A stretch of 64,000 nucleotides of DNA from Platanthera guangdongensis (Eukaryota; Streptophyta; Magnoliopsida; Asparagales; Orchidaceae): NCBI GenBank assembly GCA_039583875.1, contig CM077149.1, positions 22,271,194-22,335,193 on the forward strand, given 5' to 3'. The notes beneath the pieces are model-generated. The model made no database searches, was not told the DNA's origin, and saw only the letters and a program-made list of their open reading frames with translations. The position numbers and the translations under genes were made by a program. Shown here piece by piece: positions 33,597 to 43,290 of the stretch (within the stretch, counting starts at the first letter, position 1; the number at the start of each line of letters is the position of its first letter).

Positions 33597-36266
33597 ATGA
33601 CCATGGCAGTGGAGGATGCAAGCTGTCTTGGTATTGATCTTCTTACAGAGGCGAACTGTGAACGGTGGAAGTCCTGTATGAAGAGCTTTCTTCTTGGCGA
33701 GGACCTTTGGGAGGTTGTATGCGGAGCAGGAAGACAAGAGGATACTGCTGGCAATGCTGAGGCGATGAGAGCTTGGAAGGAGGCAAATGCGAAAGCGGAG
33801 TCTATTCTCAAGCAGGTGATCTCATCGGAGCTCTTGGACCACATCAGTGGATGTCGGTCAGCTGCGGAGGTTTGGACTTCCCTTGATGGGTTGTTCAGGA
33901 AGAAGGTGAAGGAGGTTGCTGCTGATGTTGGTCCCTCTACTTCATATCAGGAAGAAAGGAGTGTTTCTCCTAGGCGTGATAGGAAGAGGAAGGAAGGACC
34001 ACGGTGCTATAAATGCAAGCAGCAAGGTCATCTTCGGAAGGAGTGCAAGGTTACCTTGCTCTCGGCGAACGTTGCTCAGGTAGGGAGGAAGGAGAAGAAC
34101 GTAGTTGGGACTTCAACTAGTTCTGGATCTGATCGGCTGGATGCCAATGATAGTGCAGCTATCTGGCATGAAAGACTGGGGCATGTAGGGATGGACAAGC
34201 TGAAAGCAATGGCGGAAAGAAGACTCGTAAGAGGCTTGCCTAGATTGTCATCCTATGGCGATGGTCGGGGGTGTGCGGGATGTCAGGAAAGTGGAGCCTA
34301 TCGCTTCATGGCCGACAAAGCACAATCCAGGAGTAATGCACCATTGGCGGTTGTCCATTGTGCTCTGGTGGGACCGACCGTCACGGCCAGTCTTGGAGGC
34401 AGCAGGTTCATGCTGATATTGGTTGATGACTATTCTGGGTATACTTGGGTATACTTTATGAAGACGAAGTCCAGCATGGTACGCTTGTTTGTGGAGTTCA
34501 AGAAGCTTGTCGAAGGCCAGCTTGGCCGGAGGATCAAGGTGTTGAGGACAGGTTTCGGTGGTGAGTTTGACTCAACCGAGTTCTCACGCTTTTGCAGGAA
34601 GCAAGGGATCCGGATGGAGCTTTCTTGTGGACATACTTCACAACAGGGTAGTGTTGCAGCTCGGATGATCCGTTGGTTAACGGAGACCTGCAAGTGTTGG
34701 CTTCGGAGTAAAGGCGTTCCGAAGGCTCTTTGGGCAGAGGGAATAGCCTGTGCTACTCATGTCATCAACCGGATGCCTCTTAGTCCGATCATAATGAAGA
34801 CTCCTTATGAGCTAATGTTCGGAGTGAAGCCCTCAGTGAAGCACCTTCGGGTGTTTGGATCTACCTGCTATGTACACTCTCCGGGTGCTCTTAAAACAAA
34901 GCTAGTCTTTGTAGGGTATGATGAGCAGAGAAGAAGATGGAGGTGTATGGATCCTGCGACGAAGAAACTCATAGTGTCGAGAGACATTGTTTTTGATGAG
35001 TTGACGCCGTATTGGGGTAGCTCTTATGTGGAGCTAGAAATAAGCAGGTTAGATGATGGGCTGAAGGAGGCTGCTGCTAAGGAAGTGGAGTTGCCTGAGT
35101 CACCAGGTGCTCCAGGTTGTTCTAGCTCCGGGGCAAAGGCGTCAGAGTCGGGAAGAAGGGGGAGCGATGCTCCAGGACCTTCTGGCTCAAAGGCGGAGGC
35201 TTCCTGTTCAGGAAGCAAGGGGAGCGATGTTCCAGGCAGTTCATGTTCAAGAGGGGAGTCTTCTGGTTCAGGTAGCAGGGGGAGCGTTGCTCCAGGTGCT
35301 CTTGGTTCCAGTAAGGAGGCGTCTTGTTCAGGGAGCAAAGGGAGCATTGTTCCGGGTTTGCCCGGGAACGGAGCTGGTTCAAAAGCAGCGGAGGTGGTTA
35401 GCCATGATCAGGTTCTTCGGAGATCGAAGAGGATCAGTAAGCCACCAGCTCGATATAGTGAAGGGAACACGGCGGACTTGGTCCCGTGTTTCCTTGTTAG
35501 CCCTCAGGTCGAGCAAGGGACTTCTGGCTGTGATGACCCCACTAGAATCAAGGAGGTGGTTGACACCAAGTCTGATGAGGTGACTTCTCTCAGAGGCAAC
35601 GAGGCTTGGGCTTCTGGGTCCAAGGAAGTTGGTGATACTCCTATGATGCATGAGTGGAGGTTGAAGCTGAAGAAGGCAGAGGGAAGCATGGCTCCTTTTG
35701 GGAGATGCTGGAGGGCTCCCTCATGGTCCATGATATGCGGGGCGAGGACTATGTCTTGGACTTTTCTTCGTAGATGCTATCGGAAGGACCAGGTGCAAGG
35801 TTACGGGAGCTGCTGGAGTTATTCACCACTTCTCACTTCAAGGGGGAGTGTTGAATTCTGTGAAGTGAAAGTGGGTGAATGGAAGGCTTGGGAAACCTAT
35901 CCGCGCGGACTACGCGGACTGGGTTGGCGGACTGCTAGGTCGGCAGGGATGTTGCAGGCGGTTTGCTCTGTGGCGGCCTGGGCGGTCTGTTCGCGCGGAC
36001 TGCGCGGACAGCAGCGGCGGTCTGACAGGCCAGTGTATGCTCAGCAGGCGGTTTACTCCCAGGAAGTAACCGGGCGGATAGGAATGTTATCCGCGGAGTC
36101 CGGCTTGAAGCGGACTGAAGAACTGGAGCTCGGCAGACCGGTTTGGCAGTTGCCTTGGTCTTGCTCTAGTGAAGCGGCAAGTGGAAGCCGCGGAGACCGC
36201 CGGTCAGCGCGGACAGGAACTGGAGGTCGCCCGGTATGGCGGGCTAGATCCAGTGTCCGCCAGTAA
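33597..36266 (+). CDS. Element D Gag-integrase-like protein lacking protease and RT, integrase catalytic residues replaced
   Basis: A single open frame of 889 codons starts at ATG 33597; the frame is open from 33438. Residues 1-100 match element F's Gag N-terminus (KWKSCMKSFLLGEDLWEVV). The gag C-half is deleted, but the CCHC knuckle CYKCKQQGHLRKEC is kept. The whole protease is deleted in frame, and integrase follows (WHERLGHVGMDKL, CAGC). All three catalytic acids are changed: Ala256 in VHCALVGP, Gly319 in RTGFGGEF and Ala355 in QQGSVAAR, where F has Asp, Asp and Glu. A Ser/Gly repeat spans about 35110-35375. There is no RT. The frame runs through the polypurine tract and ends 418 bp into the 3' LTR, so its C-terminus is LTR-encoded. 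It may be an RNA-binding helper protein or simply a young defective copy. Confidence 0.8.
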   Translation: MTMAVEDASCLGIDLLTEANCERWKSCMKSFLLGEDLWEVVCGAGRQEDTAGNAEAMRAWKEANAKAESILKQVISSELLDHISGCRSAAEVWTSLDGLFRKKVKEVAADVGPSTSYQEERSVSPRRDRKRKEGPRCYKCKQQGHLRKECKVTLLSANVAQVGRKEKNVVGTSTSSGSDRLDANDSAAIWHERLGHVGMDKLKAMAERRLVRGLPRLSSYGDGRGCAGCQESGAYRFMADKAQSRSNAPLAVVHCALVGPTVTASLGGSRFMLILVDDYSGYTWVYFMKTKSSMVRLFVEFKKLVEGQLGRRIKVLRTGFGGEFDSTEFSRFCRKQGIRMELSCGHTSQQGSVAARMIRWLTETCKCWLRSKGVPKALWAEGIACATHVINRMPLSPIIMKTPYELMFGVKPSVKHLRVFGSTCYVHSPGALKTKLVFVGYDEQRRRWRCMDPATKKLIVSRDIVFDELTPYWGSSYVELEISRLDDGLKEAAAKEVELPESPGAPGCSSSGAKASESGRRGSDAPGPSGSKAEASCSGSKGSDVPGSSCSRGESSGSGSRGSVAPGALGSSKEASCSGSKGSIVPGLPGNGAGSKAAEVVSHDQVLRRSKRISKPPARYSEGNTADLVPCFLVSPQVEQGTSGCDDPTRIKEVVDTKSDEVTSLRGNEAWASGSKEVGDTPMMHEWRLKLKKAEGSMAPFGRCWRAPSWSMICGARTMSWTFLRRCYRKDQVQGYGSCWSYSPLLTSRGSVEFCEVKVGEWKAWETYPRGLRGLGWRTARSAGMLQAVCSVAAWAVCSRGLRGQQRRSDRPVYAQQAVYSQEVTGRIGMLSAESGLKRTEELELGRPVWQLPWSCSSEAASGSRGDRRSARTGTGGRPVWRARSSVRQ
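35110..35375 (+). repeat. In-frame 60-bp tandem repeat coding a Ser/Gly/Pro segment in element D
   Basis: About four and a half copies of a 20-codon unit resembling EASCSGSKGSDVPG, each with GGGGGAGC near the unit end. The repeats keep frame. The matching region of element F has only one such unit. Confidence 0.75.
35840..35848 (+). other. Element D polypurine tract
   Basis: AAGGGGGAG directly before the right LTR, the same tract as in element F. Confidence 0.85.
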
Positions 36267-37727
36267 GTGCGGACTGGCCCTTGCGGCCAGTGGGCTGGAC
36301 TTGGTGGGAATTGAACCAAGTCCAGGATGGCTCAGTCCGGGGAGATCGCGCAGTGGAGCGCGGGCTGGTTTCTCAGTCCGCCAAGCGTAGTAGAAGTGCT
36401 TTGCCTTGTTTGCTAGCTTGGGGATATGCGGACTGGAGGATTGCCCGTGCAGGAGCGTGCGGACTGGAGCTGGAGTCCGCTGAGTCCGGAGATGCCTTGT
36501 GATGAGGCAATGGACTCAGGAGTTGCGGACTGGAGTCTGCTGTTAGCGGACTGGATTGGCGTGTCCGCTAAGTCCGGAGGTGCCTTGGCAATGAGGTAAT
36601 GGGCTTGGGATATGCGGACGATAGCCGGGTATCCGCTGAGTCCGGCAGGTGCCTTGATGGCGCGGTTGCGGGCTCGGGTTTTGCGGGCTGATGCCTTGTC
36701 CGCAGAATGGCGGATACGGCTTTTGTGGAGTCCTGGCTGTGGTGGTCCGGCTGTGGTGGTCCTGATGCCTTGTGGCGGCAAGGCGGACTGGATATTGGAG
36801 TCCGGCCTTGGAGAAGCTGGGGCGGACTGGCTATCTGCACAGGGCGGCGAACTGGCATGTGTGTCCGCGGGCTGGCGGACACATAAGTTCTTGCTGCGGG
36901 ATGTGGCGGTGATCCTATCGGGAAGGGCGGTGACCATACTCATCGTCGTGCCTATAAATAGGACCCATGTCACATCAGAACCAACCAACCGGAACCTAGA
37001 CCGAAGTAAGTGAACAGTATTTGAGCTCGCGTAAGTTGCTGCGGTCTGGACTTGGTGTCCGCGCGGATAGAGTTGACCCGGTTGTGCTGTGCAGGTTGTG
37101 CGGATAGCGCTGGAAAGCCAGGACTTGGCTCTGATTGTGGTCAGGGATAGTGCGGACTCTACGGTTAAGCAACAGGCGGTAAACAGCAGGTCGCGGATAG
37201 CGGCCAGACGGTCTTCTCTTTGGCGACTTGGTTCGGGGTTCAGGAAGTCGCCGGTTTCTGGCGGACTGTTCCATTCAGTGGCGCAGCTTGTGCGGTCTGG
37301 CGGCGTGCAGACCGGCGGTGAAGAGCTAAGCATTGGAGTAAGGGTGAGTCCGCGCGGCTTGGGTTGCGGTCTGGCGACCTGGCGGACTGAGCGGACTCCA
37401 CAGCAGTAGGTCGGCGGCTTGATTGTTTGAGTCCGCGCGACTTGTTTTTTGTTCTTGTCTTTGTAACTGTCGCTGCTCTCCCGGTGTTGGGTTTTGGTGA
37501 AGCATGTCTCGCCATGTATGTCTCGCCTTGTAAAGAAGTTTGCTCTTGATCAATAAAGAAGCTTGTGCTGCATGTGTTGCTGGTTGTTACTGCTTTGTTG
37601 AGATAACCACTGTTAACTCCACGATCCGGGAAAACTTTCAACATATAAGTGGGCGTATTCTCCTTCGGTTTGTTGAATTTTCAGCAGGGTATCCAAGGGG
37701 GCGTCTGCGGTTTGTTGAATTTTAACA
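35849..37727 (+). repeat. Element D 3' LTR
   Basis: 1879 bp, nearly identical to the left LTR (about 7 differences). It ends TTTTAACA before the duplication TCAAA. Confidence 0.94.
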
Positions 37728-37732
37728 TCAAA

Positions 37733-38556
37733 TCCCGTGACATGATTGGTCCACGTGTACGTCATTAAAACCAATTATGACCGTTATTAGTACTCCTATA
37801 AAAGGTCTTGTCCAATCAACAAACCCTAATCAGAAAACAAATCTTTCAAGAAGAAAATTATTCTAAGTTTTGCAGCCGCCGCTTTCCAAAAAGGAATCGC
37901 TGTTTCCTCTCTCTCTCTTCATGGAATGAAAGCCGCCGCCGCCTCTGTTCTTCTCCGGCAAAAGTTTCGATCTTCAGAGGAAATAGACTGAAAAAGCTCT
38001 CCAGATCGAGATCGATTTTCACATACTCATCATCTGTCCGATCGTGGAAGCAAGGAGTTCAGATCTACTGTTGCCGAGAATCTTTCTTCAACTTTTCTGA
38101 TAAAGCCGCACACCAAGAAGAAGATTCCAGTCCCTGTTTCATTTTCAGATCTGAACCAGACAATATTACTATTTGTTTTTTTCAAATACTTGTATTTCAT
38201 TTCTGTAGGAGAATTTTTCTCCGAGTGTAGGAGTTTTCCACTGCGTGTTTATAGGAAGGTGTTTCTTCCGAGTTGTAGATCCAGTTGATTGGATTGAGAT
38301 TGTAGGAACTTTGTTCCGAGGGTAGGATTGATTTTCAATCTGAGATAGTGCAGTAGCCGAGTCTAGTTCATTGCTAGATGGGTGAGGGAAAGTGGATGTA
38401 CCCAAGATCGGGGAACCACTATAAATCTTGTCTCGTCTGTGATATTTTAGTAGATAGATCTGTGCTATGTTCTAAGATTTTTTATTCCGTAAAAGACGCA
38501 CAACTCACCTATTCACCCCCCTCTAGGTGATTTAGGTTGACAACTATTATCTTTCA
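37733..38556 (+). repeat. Element A 3' LTR, second part (core promoter, R, U5)
   Basis: This resumes directly after element D's right target duplication (37728-37732). It carries the TATA box at 37797, a leader-like region with GAGTGTAGG repeats, and a CCCCCCTCTAGGTGATTT block at about 38513-38532, typical of Sirevirus LTR ends. I place the end at CTTTCA (38556) because the other Sirevirus-like LTR in the window also ends CTTTCA (47101). An alternative end is 38542. Confidence 0.7.
37797..37803 (+). promoter_or_regulatory. TATA box of element A LTR
   Basis: TATAAAA in the context CTCCTATAAAAGGTC. In the uninterrupted LTR it would lie a few hundred bases after the palindrome array. Confidence 0.65.
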
Positions 38557-38872
38557 GCTATTAAGGGGAGCAGGCCTCCACAAGGTGCCCGAGTCGGGCT
38601 CGCGGCTTAGGTTGCGCGAGAGCTGCTCGTGGCTTCTTCATGAGGGGGGCAGGCCCCCACAGGATGTGTGAGTCCGGCTCGCGGCTTAGGTTGCGTGAGG
38701 GCCCTACGGGGTGCCTGAGTCGGGCTTGAGTGGGTGCAGGCCCCCACGGGGTGCAACGAGTCGGGATCGTGGCTTAGGTTGCGCGAGAGCTGCTCGTGGC
38801 TTCTTCATGAGGGTGGCAGGCCCCCATAGGGTGCGTGAGTCCGGCTCGCGGCTTAGGTTGCGTGAGGGCTGC
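38557..38872 (+). repeat. GC-rich minisatellite, about four units of roughly 83 bp
   Basis: Units run GGCAGGCCCCCACGGGGTGC...CTCGCGGCTTAGGTTGCG...GCTTCTTCATGAGG. It is the same family as the longer array at 42200-43072. It ends abruptly at gag-like sequence at about 38872. No protein product is supported. Confidence 0.85.
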
Positions 38873-40260
38873 ACCAGACATTCCCCTGCCGCAGCCAAAT
38901 CATGTCCCGACCCAAGAAGTTTCGTAAAGAGAAGAACAAACCCTCGTAAGGCAGGGGAAGCGGTGTCAAGATGTGCCCCGTTGAGACAACCTTTGTCGTG
39001 ACCCTCAGGGGACTGGGGGGCAACATCCCCCTCAAGAATATACCCCTTTGAGTATCGCCCACACAGGCATGATGCGCGCGGTTCAGAATGATCCGACATC
39101 CCACCAGCCAAGAATTACTCAGCCTTTCAAGCAGGCTGACTTACCACCGCTAGGAGAACTCTCCGTCTCAACCAGACATTGCCCGCATAAGGAGTATGAC
39201 ATAGAGAAGGAGTTTTCAAGCACAAATAGCTCCCCTGCACCCGTGACACCATTCCAGGAGATGTAGGATCACCACCTCACCGGTCCTCATTACGAAGAGA
39301 ATCCTGGAAGCAAGATGAAACTCGATGCCTCGGTCACGAAGCTGGGATCGAGTAAACATCTGCCTAACTACAGCTCACTTGACTCTTGGACAGGACCAGA
39401 CCCGAAAGACGACATTGAAATTCACAATTTCAACGAAACTGGCAACCCGCTGGCACACGTGGAGTATTTTGAAGCTATCATGCACGCTCGTAATGCTTCA
39501 GATCAATTCATGGTCCTGACGTTTTCAACAACATTGAAAGGGGAAGCTCGAGCCTGGGTTCGTTCTGTTCGGGAGGGAAGGATAAGCAACTATATTGAAC
39601 TCGCAGCCCTCTTTATCAAAAGGTTCACCACGATCAGAAAGTCCTCAATGGAAAGTCCAAGTCTGGGTAAGGTCCAGAAGAGGAAGCTAGAGAACGATGG
39701 GTACCTCGAGCACAAGAGAAACTGTGTCCGGCAGAAGCTGCGCCAGTTTGCGACACTCAACACCCCTTAAGGCAAGATCTTTGAAGCAATTCGCAACCAT
39801 CCGGCCTTGTGCAGGCCCATGCCGCTCGCTCCCGACTGAGTAGATTTGTCAAAGTACTGCGAATACCACCAGGGACCAGGTCACATCACCAATGGATGCA
39901 ATCGGCTGAATAAAGAAATCCGGCGACTAACTAGTCTCGGGGCGGTTGATCAATTCTTATCAAAAAAGAGACTGCCTCCTAGTCAGAGCATGAGATGTAT
40001 AACCATCAGAATTGGCGATCCATCCACCGAATTGAACCAAGTCCTAGTGGATAGGGAGATTGTTGTTAATGTGTTGTTTTAATCCACATTACTCCAACTC
40101 AAACTGACCACTGACAACCTCGAACTAGCGTCTGTCAGCGCACGTGTTTCAGGAGACGTCCCAGTACCAGTCATGGGCATCATCACTCTCCCAGTCACTC
40201 TTGAAGAAGCATCTCAGCAAGCACACTATGATGTACAATTCGTAGTTATCGGTGAATCCT
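38873..40260 (+). pseudogene. TAT-like Ty3/Gypsy gag, plus-strand copy, decayed
   Basis: A gag fragment with the conserved core PLAHVEYFEAIMHARN, STTLKGEARAWVRS and LAALFIKRFTTIRKSS near 39440-39650, then a knuckle-like CEYHQGPGHITNGC near 39860-39900. Stops (near 39264, 39768, 39838, 40081) and shifts break it. It is homologous to the minus-strand copy at 43291-44660 over almost its whole length, but lacks the gag N-terminus, where minisatellite sequence takes over. It may be pieces of one element rearranged by recombination (inference). Confidence 0.78.
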
Positions 40261-40299
40261 GACACTTCAACGTCTTCACCACCACCCCCGGGATGGCAA

Positions 40300-41622
40300 C
40301 AACGTGAGCATTTTAGCCTTTATGACCACTGTCTAAGGCTCCTGATTATGCCAACGGCCAGTCCCCTTTTCGGGTCTCTCGCACCGAACCACATAGACCA
40401 GGTCCGATTTCACTTGCACGTTGCTCACAACTAGTAGTACACCTTAAGACGTACGCACGAGCCAAGCTTCTCTCGGATCCTGCCATTTCCAAACAATCAC
40501 ATAACCCAGTTATGTTCAAGGCTGGTTCCCAGACCGCCAAGTTGGCAGAACAACAATTTTGCTCAGTTTTACGAGTGCGCCTTGGATTTAATCCCCAAGG
40601 ATCCATGCTGCAATCTACCGCGTAGAAACCCAAAAACCCAAAGCACAGAGTCTTCTCCGGCAAACCATAACAAACGAAACATCACCGATCCAGACCAACA
40701 TGTCCGGGTAGGCTTCACACACAATGCCTATGTCCGTACTTCGATTCCGGACTCTATATGAAACACAAGGGGGACTATTCCCGTCAACCCCAAGGAGCAC
40801 CACACACTCGCCGCTCGTGCATCAGGAGCAGGTTTCCCTATGCAAAAAGGAAGAGAGCTTCACATGCTCAAGTAGAGAATCGTTACCCTTGTAGTACGCT
40901 TTTGCGCCATGGAAAATTACACGGATAGAAGTCTTCGCAATGGTATTTCCTCCACGGATCCGCTCTCGGTTCTCTAAATGGAGCTCCGATGCTCCGCCGG
41001 TGGCCGGAATCCTCCTCCTTCCGCCTTGCTCTAACTCCTTGGAAAGAGAAAGCTTAAGGGAGAACTGAGGAGTTAAACCACCATTCCCGGCCTTAACAGA
41101 GCAGGAACACGCCTGGGCCATTAGATCTTACTTAAAGAAAACGAACGGCTCAGATTTGTACAGAAATCCTCAAACCTGGGCTGAACATGGCCTCGTACAC
41201 GGCCATGTCCCAGGCCATGTGCCTCGATCCTGGCACGATCGTCGAACGCAGAAAAAACCACACGGGCAAGACACACCCGTATCTCAACCTGACACGCCCG
41301 TGTCGGGTCTTGGACACGCCAGTGTCGGGTCTTGGACACGCCCATGACTGGTGGCGTGTCACGAATAACCATCACGCCAACCGTCACGACTCTAGGGAAC
41401 ATGGGTACTGACATGGGTAGGCACACGCCCGTGTCAAATGACACGCCCGTATCATTCTGCTGTGTTTCTTGCCGTGTCCTTCTCGGGATACAGCCGGCCA
41501 AAACACCAAGCCAGACACGGCCTTGGACAGGCCCGTGTCCTTGGCCGTGTACCCCTATACAGGCACCCAAAATTACTTTTGGATCCGAACAGCTCGATAA
41601 CAATTTTCGGGGCGTTACATCA
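40300..41622 (-). repeat. Truncated, diverged LTR related to element E, antisense
   Basis: Read on the minus strand it starts TGTAACGCCCCGAAAA at 41622 and follows element E's LTR in order. First comes the ACACGGGCGTGTC palindrome zone (about 41160-41540). Then the region of the E exon follows (40881-40910), and then the segment with GAAGCCTACCCGGACATGTT (about 40700-40720). Homology fades near 40300, short of the expected GGTGTTACA end, so the 3' part is missing. No internal region or target duplication is seen. Probably a solo or truncated LTR. Confidence 0.82.
40887..40910 (-). CDS. Exon-like 8 codons in the antisense E-type LTR
   Basis: On the minus strand ATG at 40910 reads MAQKRTTR and is followed by GTAACG at 40886-40881. 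This is the same length and the same donor as element E's 15552-15581, in an LTR that is otherwise strongly diverged. It is a relic in a truncated copy. Its value is as comparative evidence for the E exon. Confidence 0.4.
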
Positions 41623-41878
41623 CCGGCCTCGATACTCAGCTACGAGCGGCAAAGACCCAAGTAGAGATGCTGTCTTCTGACCGCCATACGTTAAAGCTGA
41701 AGGCCGCAGGACTTGCAGAATACCTGGACTCGCAGGACTACATGCGAGACCGTAGCTTGATTACAGAGGAGGTTCGCGACGAGATTTGGTACAAGGAGGT
41801 GGAGCCCTAGATGGACGATGTTCGTGAGCTGGTGCTTCGGCGCGGTATATCAAAGGCTTTTGCCTAGTTAGCAAGAGT
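41623..41878 (+). pseudogene. Coiled-coil C-terminal fragment of a TAT-like element ORF
   Basis: A short frame with LRAAKTQVEMLSSDRHTLKL and YLDSQDYMRDRSLITEEVRD, broken by TAG near 41808. The heptad-like Leu spacing and the YLDS..Y motif resemble the C-terminus of the 'gypsy type transposon' ORF (Transposase_28) that accompanies TAT-like elements. No further identification is possible. Confidence 0.4.
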
Positions 41879-42199
41879 CTGAGATGTGACACATTCGGCC
41901 TCAACTTTGCTGACATTTCTGAAGACGAGCGTTCTGGCTTGGACGACTAGTAGTAGCCTTTTGTTTTCGCAGCTGTATACTTGTACTTTGTTGTTTATTC
42001 GGTTGTATTGCTTTTTGTTATACTTTTGCTGTTATCGCCCTCAGGCGATGTTTGCCCTTTGCTGGACCATTTCAGTTGTTTTGTTTGACATTATTCTTTT
42101 CATGTCATATTAGCTGTCTTGTATGACATTAGTTTGGCTTCATTAGCTCGTCTTTAGCCTGCGACCTTGTTTGCATGGCTCTAGTCCATGGTTGAGTTT
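41879..42199. other. AT-rich spacer
   Basis: T-rich sequence between the coiled-coil fragment and the minisatellite. A 75-codon frame at 41886 is hydrophobic only because of T-richness. I see nothing supportable in it. Confidence 0.5.
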
Positions 42200-43072
42200 G
42201 CGCGAATGCTGCTAGCGGCTCCTTCGCGAGGGGGTCAGACCCCCACGGGGCGCGCGAGTCAGGCTCGCAGCTTAGGTTGCACGAGGGCTGCTCGCGGCTT
42301 CTTCGTGAGGTGGGCAGGCCCCAACGGGGTGCGCTAGTCGGGCTCGCAGCTTAGGTTGTGCAAGGGCTGCTCGCGGCTTCTTCGTGAGGGGGGAAGGCCC
42401 CCATGGGGCGCGCGAGTCAGGCTCGCGGCTTAGTTTTTACGAGGGCTGCTCGCGGCTTCTTCGTGAGGGGGGGGGGGGGGGGGAGGCCACCATGCGGTGC
42501 GCGTGTCAGGCTCGCGGCTTAGGTTGCACGAGGTCTTCTCGCGGCTTCTTCGTAAGGGGAGCAGGCCCCCACGGGGTGCCCGAGTCGGGCTCGCAGCTTA
42601 GCTTGCGCGAGAGCTGCTCATGGCTTCTTCATGATGGGGGAAGGCCCCCACAGGGTGCGTGAGTCCGGCTCGCGGCTTAGGTTGCGTTAGGGCTGCTCGC
42701 GGCTTCTTTGTGAGGGGGGCAGGCCCCCACGGGGTGCGCGAGTCGGGCTCGAGGCATATGTTGCGCGAGGGCTGCTCGCGGATTCTTCCTGAGGGGGGGG
42801 GGGGGGGGGGGCAGGCCCCCACGGGGTGCACGAGTCGGGCTCGCGGCTTAGGTTGCGCGAGGGCTGCTCGCGGTTTCTTCATTATGGGGGCAGGCCCCCA
42901 CGGGGTGCGCGAGTCGGGCTCGACGCTTATGTTGCACGAGGGCTGCTCGCGAATTCTTCGTTAGGGGGGGCAAGCCCCCACGGGGTGCGCAAGTTGGGCT
43001 CGCGACTTAGGTTGTACGAGGGCTGCTCGCTGCTTCTTCATGAGGGGGGCAGGCCCCCACGGGGAGCGTAGA
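42200..43072. repeat. GC-rich minisatellite, about 11 units of 71-89 bp
   Basis: Anchoring on the CCCCACGGGG core gives starts near 42241, 42312, 42399, 42486, 42566, 42646, 42727, 42816, 42897, 42975 and 43058. Each unit contains GGGCAGGCCCCCACGGGGTG, a pair of GAGTCGGGCTCG and GCTGCTCGCGGCTTCTTCGTGAGG. Poly-G runs of 17 (42467-42483) and 19 (42793-42811) bases occur inside. Open frames in all registers are composition artefacts. Confidence 0.88.
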
Positions 43073-43290
43073 ATGTAAGTACTCAATCTGGTAGCATGAC
43101 CCTGGCCAAACTATTGTATTAATAAAACAACAAAAAGATTGTTCTCGCAAGTCTGAGCTTGCGGCTTTTACCACTTCAAATATGTAAATGAGTGGAAAAG
43201 GAGATGGATCAAGGATGGAAATGGCGGGAACATGACTGGAAGACATCCACGAGCATTGTTGGAGTATTGCAGTGTAGTCAAAATCAGCTT
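43073..43290. other. Spacer between minisatellite and antisense gag
   Basis: Unassigned sequence of about 220 bp. No ORF, repeat or motif stands out. Confidence 0.4.

Larger units (their letters stand above)
31638..37727 (+). mobile_element. Element D: non-autonomous Ty1/Copia element, relative of F, inserted in A's 3' LTR
   Basis: It is bounded by TGTTGAATTCTG (31638) and TTTTAACA (37727), with perfect target duplications TCAAA at 31633-31637 and 37728-37732. Two LTRs of exactly 1879 bp differ at about 7 positions by eye (about 0.4%), so this looks like the most recent insertion in the window. The internal region is only about 2.3 kb and codes for Gag and a changed integrase. Protease, RT and RNase H are absent. 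Mobility must have come from proteins supplied in trans, plausibly by an F-like element. Confidence 0.93.
1..38556 (+). mobile_element. Element A: Sirevirus-like Ty1/Copia retrotransposon, 5' end outside window, broken by elements B, C(+E) and D
   Basis: This is the host copy for all nested insertions up to 38556. Visible parts are 1-3974 (gag, protease, integrase, RT, most of RNase H), 9433-10320 (RNase H tail, palindrome array, start of the extra ORF), 27974-31637 (rest of the extra ORF, polypurine tract, 3' LTR start) and 37733-38556 (3' LTR end). They total about 9.35 kb. The domain order, the long coiled-coil gag, the stop between gag and pol, the third ORF after RNase H, and the LTR end with a CCCCCCTCTAGGTG block all fit Sireviruses. 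The 5' LTR is not in the window, so neither age nor target duplication can be read. Pol carries many stops and frameshifts, so the copy is dead. Confidence 0.88.

Noticed and set aside
41332..41680. Plus-strand ORFs in the antisense E-type LTR
   Set aside because: They fall in the palindrome array of a truncated LTR, and the array gives long frames on both strands.
42384..43071. Several 80-100 codon ORFs in the minisatellite
   Set aside because: They follow the repeat unit in multiple frames and have no conserved domain.
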